A stretch of DNA of 64,000 nucleotides, taken from NCBI GenBank assembly GCA_963835855.1, contig CAWIHA010000027.1, positions 1 through 64,000 of the forward strand, in the 5' to 3' direction. The DNA comes from CAWIHA01 sp963835855. GTDB taxonomy: Bacteria > Acidobacteriota > Terriglobia > Bryobacterales > Bryobacteraceae. The notes beneath the pieces were generated by a model. The model had not been told where the DNA came from. It saw only the letters and a program-made list of their open reading frames with translations, and made no database searches. Shown here piece by piece: positions 24,538 to 34,858 of the stretch (positions are counted from its first letter, which is position 1; every line of letters starts with the position of its first letter). A program made the position numbers and the translations under genes.

Positions 24538-27251
24538 CGCGCCGCGCCCTCCGAAGCCACGGCATTCATTTCGGGCGCGAAGCGGCAGGCGTCCATGTAG
24601 GCGCAGTATTCACAGAGGTCGCGGTCCTCCGGCGAGGGTTCAACCCGGCCGCGGCGGATCTCCCCGGCCGCACGCAAGCTCGCGATCCGGGCCGCTTCGA
24701 GCTGCTCCTCGAGCGCCTCGGGCGTGCAAAGAGTGCCCGTTTTTTCGAATCCCGGCAGGCCGGTGTGCCATCCGCCGAGCGTGGTCTGCCCGCGCAGTCC
24801 GCAGTAGAACATGCCCGCGGGCGCGCAACCGAAACGTTCGCGCAACCCGATCAGGTAGAGCGCCGCCTGCACGAACCTGCCTTCCTGGTGACCGCGGATG
24901 CGCTTGCGAATGCCCTGCGCGCCGCTGTACTTGAAATCGAAGACGACCGCGTGCCCGTCGCTGCTCACGTCGTACCGGTCGATACGCCCGCTGATCTCGA
25001 TTCCATCGGCCAGCGCGAACCGGATGTCCTCCTCGCTGAGGCTCCGCCAACCCTGAAGCCGCGGAGCGCTATTCACGCAACGGCGCAGGTCCCGCAGCAG
25101 CTTCAGCCGCGCGAGCTCGGTGCGGCAACCGGCCGGCACGCGCGCGTGCCGGCATGCCTCAGCGAAGACGCGCTCGAAGACCGCTTCCAGCGGCGCGCTC
25201 CCGCGTTCGAATTCCGCCAACACTTGGTGGACGATGCTACCCTCCAGCTTCGGGCCAAGCCGGTCGCCCGGCCGTGCGGGTGGCTCTTCGAGGCACAGCG
25301 TGTCGGCCAGGAAAAACAAGAACGGGCACTGGAGGAAAGTTTCGAGGCTCGTCGCGCGCAGCACGGCATGTCTGGCGCGGACGGCTTCAATGAGGGCTGG
25401 CTCCCGCAGATATGGGTCGCGCACGGGGCTGACTGCTGCCGCGGCCACGAGCGGCCGGGCCATTCGCGCCTTCTCCGGCTCGAGTGTTCGAAACCGCTCG
25501 AGGAAGAACGAAGGTAGGTTCCGGTCGCCCTTGGCGTTGAACTGGGGGTAGCTCAAAACCAGCTCCTCTGTGGCCCGCGTGGCCGCAACCTCAAACAGGA
25601 ACTCTTCTTCACGTTGTTGGTCTGCGATCGTCTTGAGCGGCAGGCCGGCGCGTTCGAGACAGGCGCGCGCGGAATCCGGAAAAATCGGATCGGCCCAGTG
25701 GTACACCGGGAACTGCTTCTCGAGCAGCCCGCAGACGAAGACCACCGGCAGCTCCCACTGCCGGGCTTCGTATACATCCATCACGTGCACGACATTGTGC
25801 CGCTTGTCCTCGACGCGAAGCGGGGATTCCGCCACAATGACCATCGCCGCGCGCCAGAATTCCGAGAACGGCAGCGGCTCCTTTTCTGGCAGCACGCCAG
25901 CCGCTTCGTCGATCGCCGCATCAAACGATTCCAGCGCGGCGGCTTCGCTGCGCCAGCGCAGCGCCGTTTCGTGCGCGACGCCATCTTCCATCGGCGGCGC
26001 CTCGACCAGGGAGCGCAAAGCTTTAACACGCTTGGCCCACTCCTGTGGCAAGGCGCGCGAAGCTCGCCACGCGTCCAGACCCGCCAAGCGGTCAAGTAGC
26101 GCGCCGAGCCGCATGTCGTCGCACAACTCACCAAGCGCGCGCAAGCCGCGCCCTGGCAGCCGCTCGCGAAGCACGAAGTCGAATCGGTCGCAGGCGGGCG
26201 AATTTCCGAAGCCTGATGCAGGCATCCTCACTACCTCGAGTGTCTGCTCGTGGTCCCAACCGTTTTGCATCGCATTCACTGCGCCAGTCAGATAACGGAT
26301 TACCGGGTGGCTGGCCAGCGGCTCGGAAAAATAGAATCGAACGGGAATGCCAAACCGCTCGAGCACCGAGCGCAGCACGGGCACGTACGGATTGTATGAG
26401 CGGAGCACAATGCCGATATCCCGGAATTGCCGGCCCGCCGCAATGTGTTCGAGAATCCGCCGCGCGATCTCCTCAATTTCCTGGTCGAGGGTGGCGGCGC
26501 TCACCAGGACTGTCCGCGGCGACCGGAACGACTGCGGCTTGAGCCGTTCGGAAAGCCCGAGCGCCGCGAGCGCCAGCCGGGCTCTTTCCGACCCATGCCA
26601 GCTTGGCAGGACCACGGTCACACCGGCATGTGAGTGAATCGCATCGATCAGGTTCAACTCCGGCTCGCTGAGGGTGAAGAAACCGTCGAAGAAAACCTGG
26701 CGGATCCCCGGGAGGCCGCGCGAGCGGATTTCTTCGGCCGCGCTCTTCAACCGCGCCGCCCCTGCCGGCCAGCCGCGGCGCAGCAGTTCCTTTTCGACGC
26801 CCTGGTAGACGGCGAGGAACGGCGGCGCCAGCGGCGCGCCGGCGGCGGCGCCATCGAGTGTCCGCGCAAGCTTCCGCGAGTCACAACCGGCGGACCCCAG
26901 CTCGTCGATAAGACGAGCCACCGACGCACGAAAACCCGGAAGATGTGCGACTCGCGCGAACTCGGCCGGTGGCGATTGGGCAAGCACACGGTCCACCAGA
27001 AAATGAAGCGACGCGGAGGAGACTTCGGGGAAATCTTCGACCCAGGCCGCGACAAATCTGGAGAGCGTGACGATCAGGCCGGGCCGGAGGAGAAAGCCCT
27101 TGCGCGCCAGTTTGTTTCTGAGGTGTTCGGCCATGGTGGCCGTGGGCACAATGAGGCGAAAATCGCTGGCGCCGCGGCCGAGCGCCGCGCGGATCGACTC
27201 GAGCACCTCATGTGTTTTGCCCGACCCTGGCGGGCCAGTGAGCACGAGCAT
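24534..27251 (-). CDS. addB: AddB-like subunit with PD-(D/E)xK nuclease and probable Fe-S site
   Basis: 905 residues. A Walker A opens the chain (VLTGPPGSGKTHEV), but the rest of the helicase motifs are degenerate, as in AddB/RexB. The C-terminal nuclease shows EISGRIDRYD followed by AVVFDFKYSG (the D...D-x-K core). The iron-sulfur cysteines are one in TFLQCPFLFF and three in LCEYCAYMDAC. The stop overlaps the addA start (ATGA), giving coupled translation and one operon. AddB contributes recognition of the recombination hotspot and cuts the other strand. The gene is uninterrupted, unlike addA. Confidence 0.88.
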   Translation of the reverse strand: MLVLTGPPGSGKTHEVLESIRAALGRGASDFRLIVPTATMAEHLRNKLARKGFLLRPGLIVTLSRFVAAWVEDFPEVSSASLHFLVDRVLAQSPPAEFARVAHLPGFRASVARLIDELGSAGCDSRKLARTLDGAAAGAPLAPPFLAVYQGVEKELLRRGWPAGAARLKSAAEEIRSRGLPGIRQVFFDGFFTLSEPELNLIDAIHSHAGVTVVLPSWHGSERARLALAALGLSERLKPQSFRSPRTVLVSAATLDQEIEEIARRILEHIAAGRQFRDIGIVLRSYNPYVPVLRSVLERFGIPVRFYFSEPLASHPVIRYLTGAVNAMQNGWDHEQTLEVVRMPASGFGNSPACDRFDFVLRERLPGRGLRALGELCDDMRLGALLDRLAGLDAWRASRALPQEWAKRVKALRSLVEAPPMEDGVAHETALRWRSEAAALESFDAAIDEAAGVLPEKEPLPFSEFWRAAMVIVAESPLRVEDKRHNVVHVMDVYEARQWELPVVFVCGLLEKQFPVYHWADPIFPDSARACLERAGLPLKTIADQQREEEFLFEVAATRATEELVLSYPQFNAKGDRNLPSFFLERFRTLEPEKARMARPLVAAAAVSPVRDPYLREPALIEAVRARHAVLRATSLETFLQCPFLFFLADTLCLEEPPARPGDRLGPKLEGSIVHQVLAEFERGSAPLEAVFERVFAEACRHARVPAGCRTELARLKLLRDLRRCVNSAPRLQGWRSLSEEDIRFALADGIEISGRIDRYDVSSDGHAVVFDFKYSGAQGIRKRIRGHQEGRFVQAALYLIGLRERFGCAPAGMFYCGLRGQTTLGGWHTGLPGFEKTGTLCTPEALEEQLEAARIASLRAAGEIRRGRVEPSPEDRDLCEYCAYMDACRFAPEMNAVASEGAAR

Positions 27252-27321
27252 TAATGCGTAAGTATAGAACGGCGCACCGTGCCGCCGCGCCTGACTCGGG
27301 GGGGAGATGGTTTGGGCGAGA

Positions 27322-28750
27322 TTAATGGATCACTTGCGCTCGGAACACGGAAACATGCGTTGTGGGATCGCGGTAGGCTTCCTGGCTCACGCAAGCTTTG
27401 CGCGCCAGCGTTTCCAAAAACTCCTGGGCCGTCCAATTGCGTTCCGTGGCGACTTGCGGCAGCAGCAGACCGTGATGGATGCCGGCCTCCAGCAGCGCAC
27501 CATGCACATTCACGCGGAAGCACGAGAGATCGGGAATTCTCTTCATCGGCGTGAGCACCGAGATCTCGACGTTGAGTTCGCTTTCGCCCGGCGACACGGG
27601 CTTGAAGCGGGTATCTGCAAGTGCAGCGTCCAGTGTCAGCTCGGGAACGATCTGGAAAAGCGGTTCGGAGGTGGCACGGCGGCCGACGCAGCCGCGGAGG
27701 CGGCCTTTGCTGGTTAGTGTGACGAACGCCGGCGCGCGGCGTTCGAGCGCGGGCGTCCTCCGCTGGGCTTCGATGAGCTTGCGCTCACCTGTTTCGAGAT
27801 AATGCCGGAGGGTGCACCGGGCGCTCTCCAGCAGCAGCGCCTGATCCTCGCGTCCCAGCTCGAATGAAGCAGCAGGGAAGTAACCGAGCGCCGCGTAGCT
27901 CACCGAGTGGCGGAAGTCCCCAGTGAGTCTCGCCGGAGGTTTGGTAGTCGAGCGTCTCCTGGAAAAACTCGGTGTCGCCATCGAGCAGGCGGAGCGCCTC
28001 AAGCAGCAGCCCGATGGGCTCATAGCCGCATACGGTGGACGAGGTCTTTCGCAGCGTCTCGAGGAACAACTCGGGGCACAAGCTGCTGGCCGACTGTATG
28101 ACGGCATCATCAAGATCGCGCAGGCGCTCCCCCACCCAATCGTCCGCCGGGAATGGTTGATAGGAAAACGCGCGTCCGAAATGGGTGAAATCCGAGCTGG
28201 CGAGAAATACCGTGCCCGGTCGTACCAGCTCCGACAGCTTGCGGGCGGCCCGCAACCTCGCTTCCGCGTCCAGATGGCTCACGTACACCGGCACGAGATG
28301 GGCTCGAGGCGCCGCCCTATGGAGCAGTGGCAATTGAATCTCGACCGAGTGATCGCACAGCGCCGACTCCGGCAGCATTCGGAATTCGCCGCTATCGACC
28401 AATGCCGCGGCAGCTGCACGGTCGATGGGAGCTTCGCCGAGGGGGGTCTCGAACTTTCCAATATCCGGAATCCACGCACCAGCCGCCACACCGTGATGCG
28501 CGAAGCCGAGCAACACAACCCGTTCCGGAGCGGACGCGGCAAGGTGGCGATAAGCCGCAGCAGCGACCGTGCCGGAGTAGACGAGGCCCGCATGAGGAAC
28601 GACGAACGCGGCGGCATTCGGCGCGACGCACCGGCCGGTGCGTCGCTCGGATTCCGCGAACAGCTTATCGAGCAATGTGCGCAGCTCCGAGGGGTCGTCC
28701 GGGTACCAGGAACCGCTGTACGGTGAAACGTGAGAGACAGCCGCCTGCAT
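27322..28750 (-). CDS. MEMO1-AMMECR1 fusion protein (AmmeMemoRadiSam system B and A); frameshifted at the junction
   Basis: N-terminal MEMO1 domain: SPYSGSWYPDDPSELR, VVPHAGLVYSG, LGFAHHG, CDHSVEIQLPLLH and SSDFTHFG, the dioxygenase-like His/Asp/Cys set. After LDYQTSGE the frame fails; one base over it continues LTGDFRHSVSYAALGYFPA and then an AMMECR1 domain with GRLRGCVGR. Deleting a single A at 27928 (complement) gives the smooth reading SGELTGDF and a product of 475 residues. The two domains are fused or adjacent in many bacteria, often with a radical SAM partner, which is not next to them here. The biochemical role is unsettled. The odd base may be a sequencing error. Confidence 0.88.
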
Positions 28751-28820
28751 GGGGCACTCTCCCTGCCTGCTCTATTGTAGTGCCAACATCCCCCGCGCGG
28801 GGCAGCATGGCGGAAACATC

Positions 28821-29195
28821 TTAGGAGTTTGCTCGTCCCCTCTGGGTGTGGCCGATCGCCTCCAGCATGGTCCTGACGGTGAGCGCCGAGGGATGGAAAC
28901 CATGGCGAGCGAGGGCTTCGCGGACTTCGTCCAGGCGGCCAGCCCAGGCCGGGAATTCGATAATCGTTGCGGGTTCACGAGCCGCGTCCGAATACGCCCA
29001 AGCCGCGTCGGGGCTGTGCGAGGCGCCGCCAGCATGGTGACAGATCTCCGGGTTAACCGGGAATTCGAACCGGGCCACTACTTCGAGCAGCGCTTCGAGC
29101 AGCCGCGGCTCTATTGAGATCCGGATCGAAACGAGTTCACCTTCGGTTCCGCCCAGAGAGGGGCCAGGGGAACCGGAGTGGGGCCAAACGCTCAT
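28821..29195 (-). CDS. Conserved-looking hypothetical protein, 124 aa
   Basis: ATG 29195 is preceded by GCGGAGG at a good distance; longer versions starting upstream lack this. The product has SIRISIEPRLLEALLEVVAR, then VNPEICHHAGG and IIEFPAWAGRLDEVREALAR. It ends in a helical region (LTVRTMLEAIGHTQRG). There is no signal peptide or membrane helix. The CHH cluster could bind metal, which is only a guess. It stands apart, with a 237-base gap upstream containing a hairpin element. Family not recognised. Confidence 0.5.
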   Translation of the reverse strand: MSVWPHSGSPGPSLGGTEGELVSIRISIEPRLLEALLEVVARFEFPVNPEICHHAGGASHSPDAAWAYSDAAREPATIIEFPAWAGRLDEVREALARHGFHPSALTVRTMLEAIGHTQRGRANS

Positions 29196-29258
29196 AGTAC
29201 CTCCGCTCGAAAATGCACGGGCTACCAGCGCCTCGGCCCTAAAAACAAAACCCCCGCG

Positions 29259-29305
29259 GCTAAAGGCCACAGGGTTCCATCTCACGAGACCGATACGCCT
29301 TTAGC
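29259..29305. repeat. REP-like inverted repeat / hairpin element
   Basis: GCTAAAGGC (29259-29267) and GCCTTTAGC (29297-29305) form a perfect 9-bp stem around a 29-base loop with a smaller TCTC/GAGA hairpin inside. A run of seven T follows on the plus strand (29308-29314). Stems with a CTAAAG core are typical of REP sequences in Acidobacteria and others, but only one copy is in this window. No plus-strand gene precedes it. Confidence 0.45.
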
Positions 29306-29432
29306 ACTTTTTTTCGTGGTTGCAATTAGCCAGACCCACCAACGGGCCTTAAATCAATCCACGTTCGCTCTCAGGATATCATCCTGCCAGGCAAAAGACA
29401 ACAGAGATGCGCTCTGAGATGCGCTCTGAGCG

Positions 29433-29822
29433 TCACCGCAGCCGTTTCTCCTGCATCTCGCTCATGATCTTCTCGAACTTGCGCTTTTGGCTGTCGTCAA
29501 GGATGCGAAGAATTCGCTGTTTCCCACTGGCCCGCACATCATCGAGCTGCGCCTGCAACGTGTGGTAGTAAGTGAAGAAGTCGTCGAGAACCAACTCCAG
29601 TTGTTCGGTCTGTGCCGGCGTGAGGTCCAACTCCTTCTTGAACCGCTGGAGAGTGACTTGCTTCCTCTCATTCCACGAGGCCGGCGACGAATGGTGGTGC
29701 ATCCACTGGTGAGCGCCAAGCGCCATCGCGAGCATCCCCGCGCTTGCGCCGCAGAGGAAGACGATGAACAGGGTGAGGAGGATGCGGGGGTTCCGCCAGG
29801 AAACCGGGTGTGCAGAGGTCAT
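29433..29822 (-). CDS. Spy/CpxP-like periplasmic protein (heavy-metal-sensor-like)
   Basis: 129 residues with an N-terminal anchor or signal (ILLTLFIVFLCGASAGMLA), a His-rich segment (HQWMHHHSS), then a helical region with the family's LTPAQ element (ELDLTPAQTEQLELVLDD) and a basic C-terminal helix. Such helical proteins bind unfolded proteins or metal in the periplasm. It is the last gene of an ECF operon: sigma, anti-sigma, then this. The His cluster suggests metal binding. The order resembles nickel/cobalt sensing modules (CnrYXH), where the Spy-like member senses metal. The ligand is inferred, not shown. Confidence 0.75.
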   Translation of the reverse strand: MTSAHPVSWRNPRILLTLFIVFLCGASAGMLAMALGAHQWMHHHSSPASWNERKQVTLQRFKKELDLTPAQTEQLELVLDDFFTYYHTLQAQLDDVRASGKQRILRILDDSQKRKFEKIMSEMQEKRLR

Positions 29823-29828
29823 GGCCGC

Positions 29829-30296
29829 CTATTCGCTGTATGTGGCAAGCGTCACCAGGATGGTGTCGCGGTCCCGCTGCTGATCCAGGCCCAGGCCGTC
29901 CGGATGTTCCTGGACCGCCATGATAGCTTCGTCATTAGCCGGCTGCGACGTGCCCCGCGCTTCGGTGAATGCCAAGTATCCGCCCAACAGGCACGCCAAC
30001 GTGAGCGAGGCGGCGGCGACCCGGTGCCTGAACGCGGGATCGAGGAGGAAGATGCTCCAGACCGAGGCGCCTGGCTGCGCTTCGATCCGCTCCAGCAACC
30101 GCGCATAAAAGCCGGGTGCGGGGTCGATGTCCCGGCGAGCCGACAAGACGCGGAGCAGTTGGCCCTGTTCCCGCATCCGGCTCACAGCTTCGCGACAGTC
30201 GTCGCAATCATGCAAATGCTCTTCGAATTCCGACGGAACCTTGTGTGGGGCGCCGTGGAGATAATCTTCCAGGCGCTCCTTGATAAGTCCATGCAT
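29829..30296 (-). CDS. Transmembrane zinc-finger anti-sigma factor
   Basis: 155 residues. The N-terminal anti-sigma zinc motif is EEHLHDCDDCREAV (H-x3-C-x2-C). After a helical linker a single membrane helix follows (VAAASLTLACLLGGYLAF), and the C-terminal 50 residues are periplasmic. It would hold the ECF sigma factor encoded upstream (stop three bases before this start) at the membrane until a signal reaches its outer domain. The Spy-like protein encoded directly downstream is a candidate sensor. Confidence 0.85.
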   Translation of the reverse strand: MHGLIKERLEDYLHGAPHKVPSEFEEHLHDCDDCREAVSRMREQGQLLRVLSARRDIDPAPGFYARLLERIEAQPGASVWSIFLLDPAFRHRVAAASLTLACLLGGYLAFTEARGTSQPANDEAIMAVQEHPDGLGLDQQRDRDTILVTLATYSE

Positions 30297-30298
30297 AT

Positions 30299-31060
30299 TT
30301 ATTCCCTCAAAACATCGCGTCCCACTCCCCCTCGCTCTTCCGAGTGAGGGTCGCGGATCTGGGTCCGCTTCGCTTCCACCGACGGCGTTCCCGCTATGCC
30401 CATCCCCAAGCCTGGCGTCCGGGTCAGCCGCCGAGCGACTTTCAACAGCTTTTGCCGGGCGCGAAACAATTTTACCTTGATTGTATTCTCATTAATGCCG
30501 GTCATGCCGGCCAGTTCCTCGACCGAATGGCCTTCGACTTCCTTCAGCAGGAGCAGCGTGCGCTCCTCTTCGGAAAGCTTCGCAATCAGCTTGAGGGCTA
30601 GGTCGCGTTGGGCGAGAGTCACGTCAAGGGGTGGCCTTTGGTCCCTGGCCGGTTCGGAGTTCTGCAACCGGAGAGCATCCTCTGCGGTAAAATCGCTCTC
30701 GTAGACCAGCCTGCGGACCTTTTTTTTCCGCAAATAATCGTAGCACTCGTTGACGGTGATCTTGTAAATCCAGGTCAGCAGTGAGCTCCGGAAATCGAAG
30801 TTCCGGATTGAGAAGTAGACCTTTGTGAACACCTGCTGTGCGATGTCCTCTGCATCGTTGTGATTGCGCAGGATTCCGTAAATGATCGAGAACACCTTGG
30901 ATTGGTGGCGCTCGACCATTTCGCGGAAGGCCATCTCGTCCCCGCGCTGAGTACGGCGTACCAGAGCGGCCTCATCTGTGCTCTTGTAGTTCACTCTCCT
31001 CTTTACTGCGATCCTCTGGCCGGACGCGGATAGCGGAAGAGCCCCGCTTAAGCTGCTCAT
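30299..31060 (-). CDS. ECF RNA polymerase sigma factor
   Basis: Region 2: RGDEMAFREMVERHQSKVFS, ILRNHNDAEDIAQQVFTKVY and WIYKITVNECYDYLRKKKV. Region 4: LSEEERTLLLLKEVEGHSVE with GINENTIKVKLFRARQKLLK. The tail after RRLTRTPGLGM is a 35-residue basic, Arg/Glu-rich extension lacking in most ECF factors. The start is uncertain: ATG 31060 is used here; GTG 30994, next to AGAGGAG, gives the shortest full region 2. The anti-sigma gene starts three bases after the stop, so the pair is coupled. Confidence 0.85.
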   Translation of the reverse strand: MSSLSGALPLSASGQRIAVKRRVNYKSTDEAALVRRTQRGDEMAFREMVERHQSKVFSIIYGILRNHNDAEDIAQQVFTKVYFSIRNFDFRSSLLTWIYKITVNECYDYLRKKKVRRLVYESDFTAEDALRLQNSEPARDQRPPLDVTLAQRDLALKLIAKLSEEERTLLLLKEVEGHSVEELAGMTGINENTIKVKLFRARQKLLKVARRLTRTPGLGMGIAGTPSVEAKRTQIRDPHSEERGGVGRDVLRE

Positions 31061-31132
31061 ACACTTGGTCCGACGTGATTGAGCGCCCAGTGGTTTCAAT
31101 CATTTGGGCGGACGAACCTCCTCCCAGGCCCT

Positions 31133-31168
31133 TTGGAACCGCTAGTGTTTTTGGAACTGCTAGTGTTT
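31133..31168. repeat. Tandem 18-bp repeat, two copies, with GGAAC core
   Basis: TTGGAACCGCTAGTGTTT (31133-31150) is followed immediately by TTGGAACTGCTAGTGTTT (31151-31168), one mismatch. It lies in the gap between the ECF sigma gene and the Fe-S carrier gene. GGAAC is a typical ECF -35 core, so the pair may be a promoter duplication or an operator. Confidence 0.6.
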
Positions 31169-31205
31169 AAGGTAGCAGGTTCGTGAACGCCCCCGCCACC
31201 GGCCA

Positions 31206-31234
31206 TTGTAAAAATATCTCCAGATTTGTAAAAT
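31206..31234 (+). promoter_or_regulatory. Candidate promoter of the Fe-S carrier gene
   Basis: TTGTAA at 31206-31211, 17 bases, then TAAAAT at 31229-31234. The match is moderate. The ATG follows 42 bases later. Confidence 0.5.
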
Positions 31235-31276
31235 GAACAGGGGGCAGGAAATCACTGATACCCTGGGAATACCGCT

Positions 31277-31600
31277 ATGATTCAACTCACACCACGCGCG
31301 ATCGAAAAGGTCAAGGAGATCCTGGAAAACCAGGACCCGAAACCCAGTGGGCTGCGCATTGCCGTCGTCGGCGGCGGATGCTCCGGCTTTAGCTATTCGA
31401 TGGCTTTCGAGAACAATCCCAACATCCTCGACAAGGCCTACCAGTTCGACGGGCTGAAGGTCTTTATCGATCAGGCCAGCCTGCTTTACTTGGATGGTGC
31501 CAACGTCGATTACATTGAGACGCTGGAGGGGTCGGGGTTCAAGTTCGATAATCCTAACGTGCGCTCGACCTGCGGCTGCGGGAGCTCCTTCAACGTGTGA
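31277..31600 (+). CDS. erpA: A-type iron-sulfur carrier (ErpA/IscA family)
   Basis: 107 residues. The three cluster ligands are one Cys in VVGGGCSGFSY and two in STCGCGSSF at the C-terminus, the standard A-type arrangement. The protein transfers Fe-S or iron to target enzymes. It stands alone, without isc or suf genes, so the exact subfamily (ErpA, IscA or SufA) is not fixed. Good candidate promoter upstream. It is intact and of normal length. Confidence 0.92.
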   Translation: MIQLTPRAIEKVKEILENQDPKPSGLRIAVVGGGCSGFSYSMAFENNPNILDKAYQFDGLKVFIDQASLLYLDGANVDYIETLEGSGFKFDNPNVRSTCGCGSSFNV

Positions 31601-31707
31601 CGAGCGCGGACCCCGCCAAACGAGGGCGACGGCAACACGAAACGGGCACTCGCGCCCATCGCCACGGGGGATTAGCGCGTGTCGATGCTTTGCGTGCGGA
31701 CTCTCGC

Positions 31708-32412
31708 TTACTTAAGATTGCGCCGGAGGAGGCCGAAAGCCAACAAGCCCGAACCCAGCAGCAGGAAGGTCATCGGCTCTGGAATCGTGGCGTTGAAATT
31801 AGCCAGACCAGAGGAGGCCTGGAACGTGTTAATGAACCACTTGGGGGTGCTCGGGGTGGCCGTGTTGACACCCGAGGGCGTGGTGGTGGCGTTCGTTGCG
31901 CTGAGGCTGACCGTAACTGATTCGTCCGTCAAGCTCTTGAGGAAGTCGGACGTAAAGTTCGGATTGACAACTGTGAGTGTGGCGCTGCCCGGACCAGTGA
32001 GGAGCGTTGCGCCGGAAATAGTCCCGCTCAGAAGATTTGTCATGCCGTCGACGGGGGTTTGGAGTTGGATCGAAAAGCTCCCGTTGTAACCGCCCTGCAA
32101 GTATACGCCGGGAGGAACCAGGGAAGGAGAAACGAGCTGGCTGGCAGGCGTAGTCGAGACCGCTGACAACGTGAACAAGGCAGGCTCGGAGCTCCCGAGA
32201 CCACTGGGGGGCGTAATATCGAAGGTAAACGTGACTGGAGTGCTCGCGGGGAGATCCAGCGTATCGCTCGCTGGCGAGTTGGTGAACAACACCGCAAAAA
32301 CGCCTGGCCCCACGTTAACTGTGCCAAGATCGACTGGTGTAGCCAGACAGGGCGGTAGAGCCACTCCTAGCATCAACCCTAAGATCACCAGGCAATCGAG
32401 CTTCCCCTTCAT
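31708..32412 (-). CDS. PEP-CTERM exported protein
   Basis: Second ATG (32412) is preferred: GGAG lies six bases before it; the first ATG at 32424 adds four residues. Signal peptide LDCLVILGLMLGVALPPCLA, then a Thr/Ser/Pro-rich body with beta-strand character (TPVTFTFDITPPSGLGSSE). The C-terminal sorting tail is TIPEPMTFLLLGSGLLAFG followed by LLRRN, a clean PEP-CTERM signal. Exosortase would cleave it and attach or release it at the surface. Substrate and function unknown; such proteins usually go to the exopolysaccharide or outer surface. No exosortase gene is in the window. Confidence 0.85.
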   Translation of the reverse strand: MKGKLDCLVILGLMLGVALPPCLATPVDLGTVNVGPGVFAVLFTNSPASDTLDLPASTPVTFTFDITPPSGLGSSEPALFTLSAVSTTPASQLVSPSLVPPGVYLQGGYNGSFSIQLQTPVDGMTNLLSGTISGATLLTGPGSATLTVVNPNFTSDFLKSLTDESVTVSLSATNATTTPSGVNTATPSTPKWFINTFQASSGLANFNATIPEPMTFLLLGSGLLAFGLLRRNLK

Positions 32413-32669
32413 CGCGTTCTCCATACCGCTGCCGATGCGCGCGCCGGAGCATCGGCAGCCCCTTTTCGGCCGACGAACATCTTACTATACGGTTCGTTCA
32501 CGGTCGAAGTCAACCTTTCCTTTGTTGGGATTAGTACCAACCCGGGTACTGATGGTACTGGATGCGAAAACCTCGTAGTCCTGGGAGTTTGTTCGACGCT
32601 CCGCAGCGGCGTCCATTAAGATGGTTGTTTGGGTGACGCTCGCCGCAGCCAGGCTGTAACGAATTGAAT

Positions 32670-33560
32670 ATGTTGGACGAACTTCTGACCGAGCAACGGA
32701 ACCCCGCCTCTGAAGGGATCGATGCGCTCCCTATCGAGGCTGTCCTGCGCATCATCAACGGAGAAGACCATAAGGTCGCCGAGGCCGTCGGTGTAGAGAT
32801 CCCCCGGATCGCGCGGGCCGTCGAGGGCGTTGTCGAACGGATGCGGGCTGGCGGAAGACTGTTCTACATAGGCGCGGGCACGAGCGGGAGGCTCGGGGTA
32901 CTGGACGCCGCCGAGTGCTCACCCACGTTCAATGTGCCGCCAGACTTGGTGCAAGGAATCATTGCGGGAGGAGAGCCCGCTCTGAGCAGGTCTACGGAGG
33001 CCAGCGAAGACGATCCGTCGCTAGGCGCCCGCGATCTGGTGCAGCGCGGTTTCCGCCCCGGCGACGTGCTGGTCGGCATCGCCGCAAGCGGCCGCACACC
33101 CTATGTGCTCGGCGCCATCGCCCAGGCGCGCGAAATGGGTGCCCTGACGATCGGCATCTGTTGCACACCGGATTCGGAGCTCTCGCGCGCCGTCGAGATC
33201 GCTATCGAGCCGCTGCCGGGGCCGGAAGTCCTCACGGGATCGACACGCATGAAGGCGGGCACCGCCACAAAACTCGTGCTGAATATGTTGAGCACGGCGG
33301 TGATGATCCGGCTTGGCCACGTCTACGGCAATCTGATGGTGAACGTTCAGCCGGCGAACAGCAAGCTGCGCAACCGCGCGCTCCGCATCATCGCGCAGGC
33401 TGCGTCCATCGATGCCGTGCGTGCCGCCGAGTTCCTCGAAAAATCCGGTGGTACAGTGAAGGTGGCTATCCTCATGGCCCGTCTCGGCATGAGCCGGGAG
33501 GAGGCGGTCGAGCGGCTCCGGGCAGCGGACGGGCGCGTCTCGGAGGCGCTGCGGTCATGA
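32670..33560 (+). CDS. murQ: N-acetylmuramic acid 6-phosphate etherase
   Basis: SIS-domain enzyme that removes lactate from MurNAc-6-phosphate during recycling of cell-wall sugar. LLTEQRNPASEGIDAL is the family's N-terminus, RLFYIGAGTSGRLGVLDAAE is the sugar-phosphate loop, and GIAASGRTPYVLGA and LTGSTRMKAGTATKLVLNML are also characteristic. ATG 32670 is chosen; TTG 32664 adds two residues. murA follows after 41 bases on the same strand, so salvage and new synthesis of wall precursors are probably cotranscribed. Confidence 0.94.
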   Translation: MLDELLTEQRNPASEGIDALPIEAVLRIINGEDHKVAEAVGVEIPRIARAVEGVVERMRAGGRLFYIGAGTSGRLGVLDAAECSPTFNVPPDLVQGIIAGGEPALSRSTEASEDDPSLGARDLVQRGFRPGDVLVGIAASGRTPYVLGAIAQAREMGALTIGICCTPDSELSRAVEIAIEPLPGPEVLTGSTRMKAGTATKLVLNMLSTAVMIRLGHVYGNLMVNVQPANSKLRNRALRIIAQAASIDAVRAAEFLEKSGGTVKVAILMARLGMSREEAVERLRAADGRVSEALRS

Positions 33561-33601
33561 TCCTGCGGACCTCGTAAGCCCCAGCGGGCACGAGATAAGG
33601 T

Positions 33602-34858
<1,257 letters not shown>

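Noticed and set aside
30972..31103. 43-residue leader frame overlapping the sigma gene start
   Set aside because: The only ribosome-site-like sequence is 13 bases away and the product is plain. It was considered as a leader peptide but is not supported.
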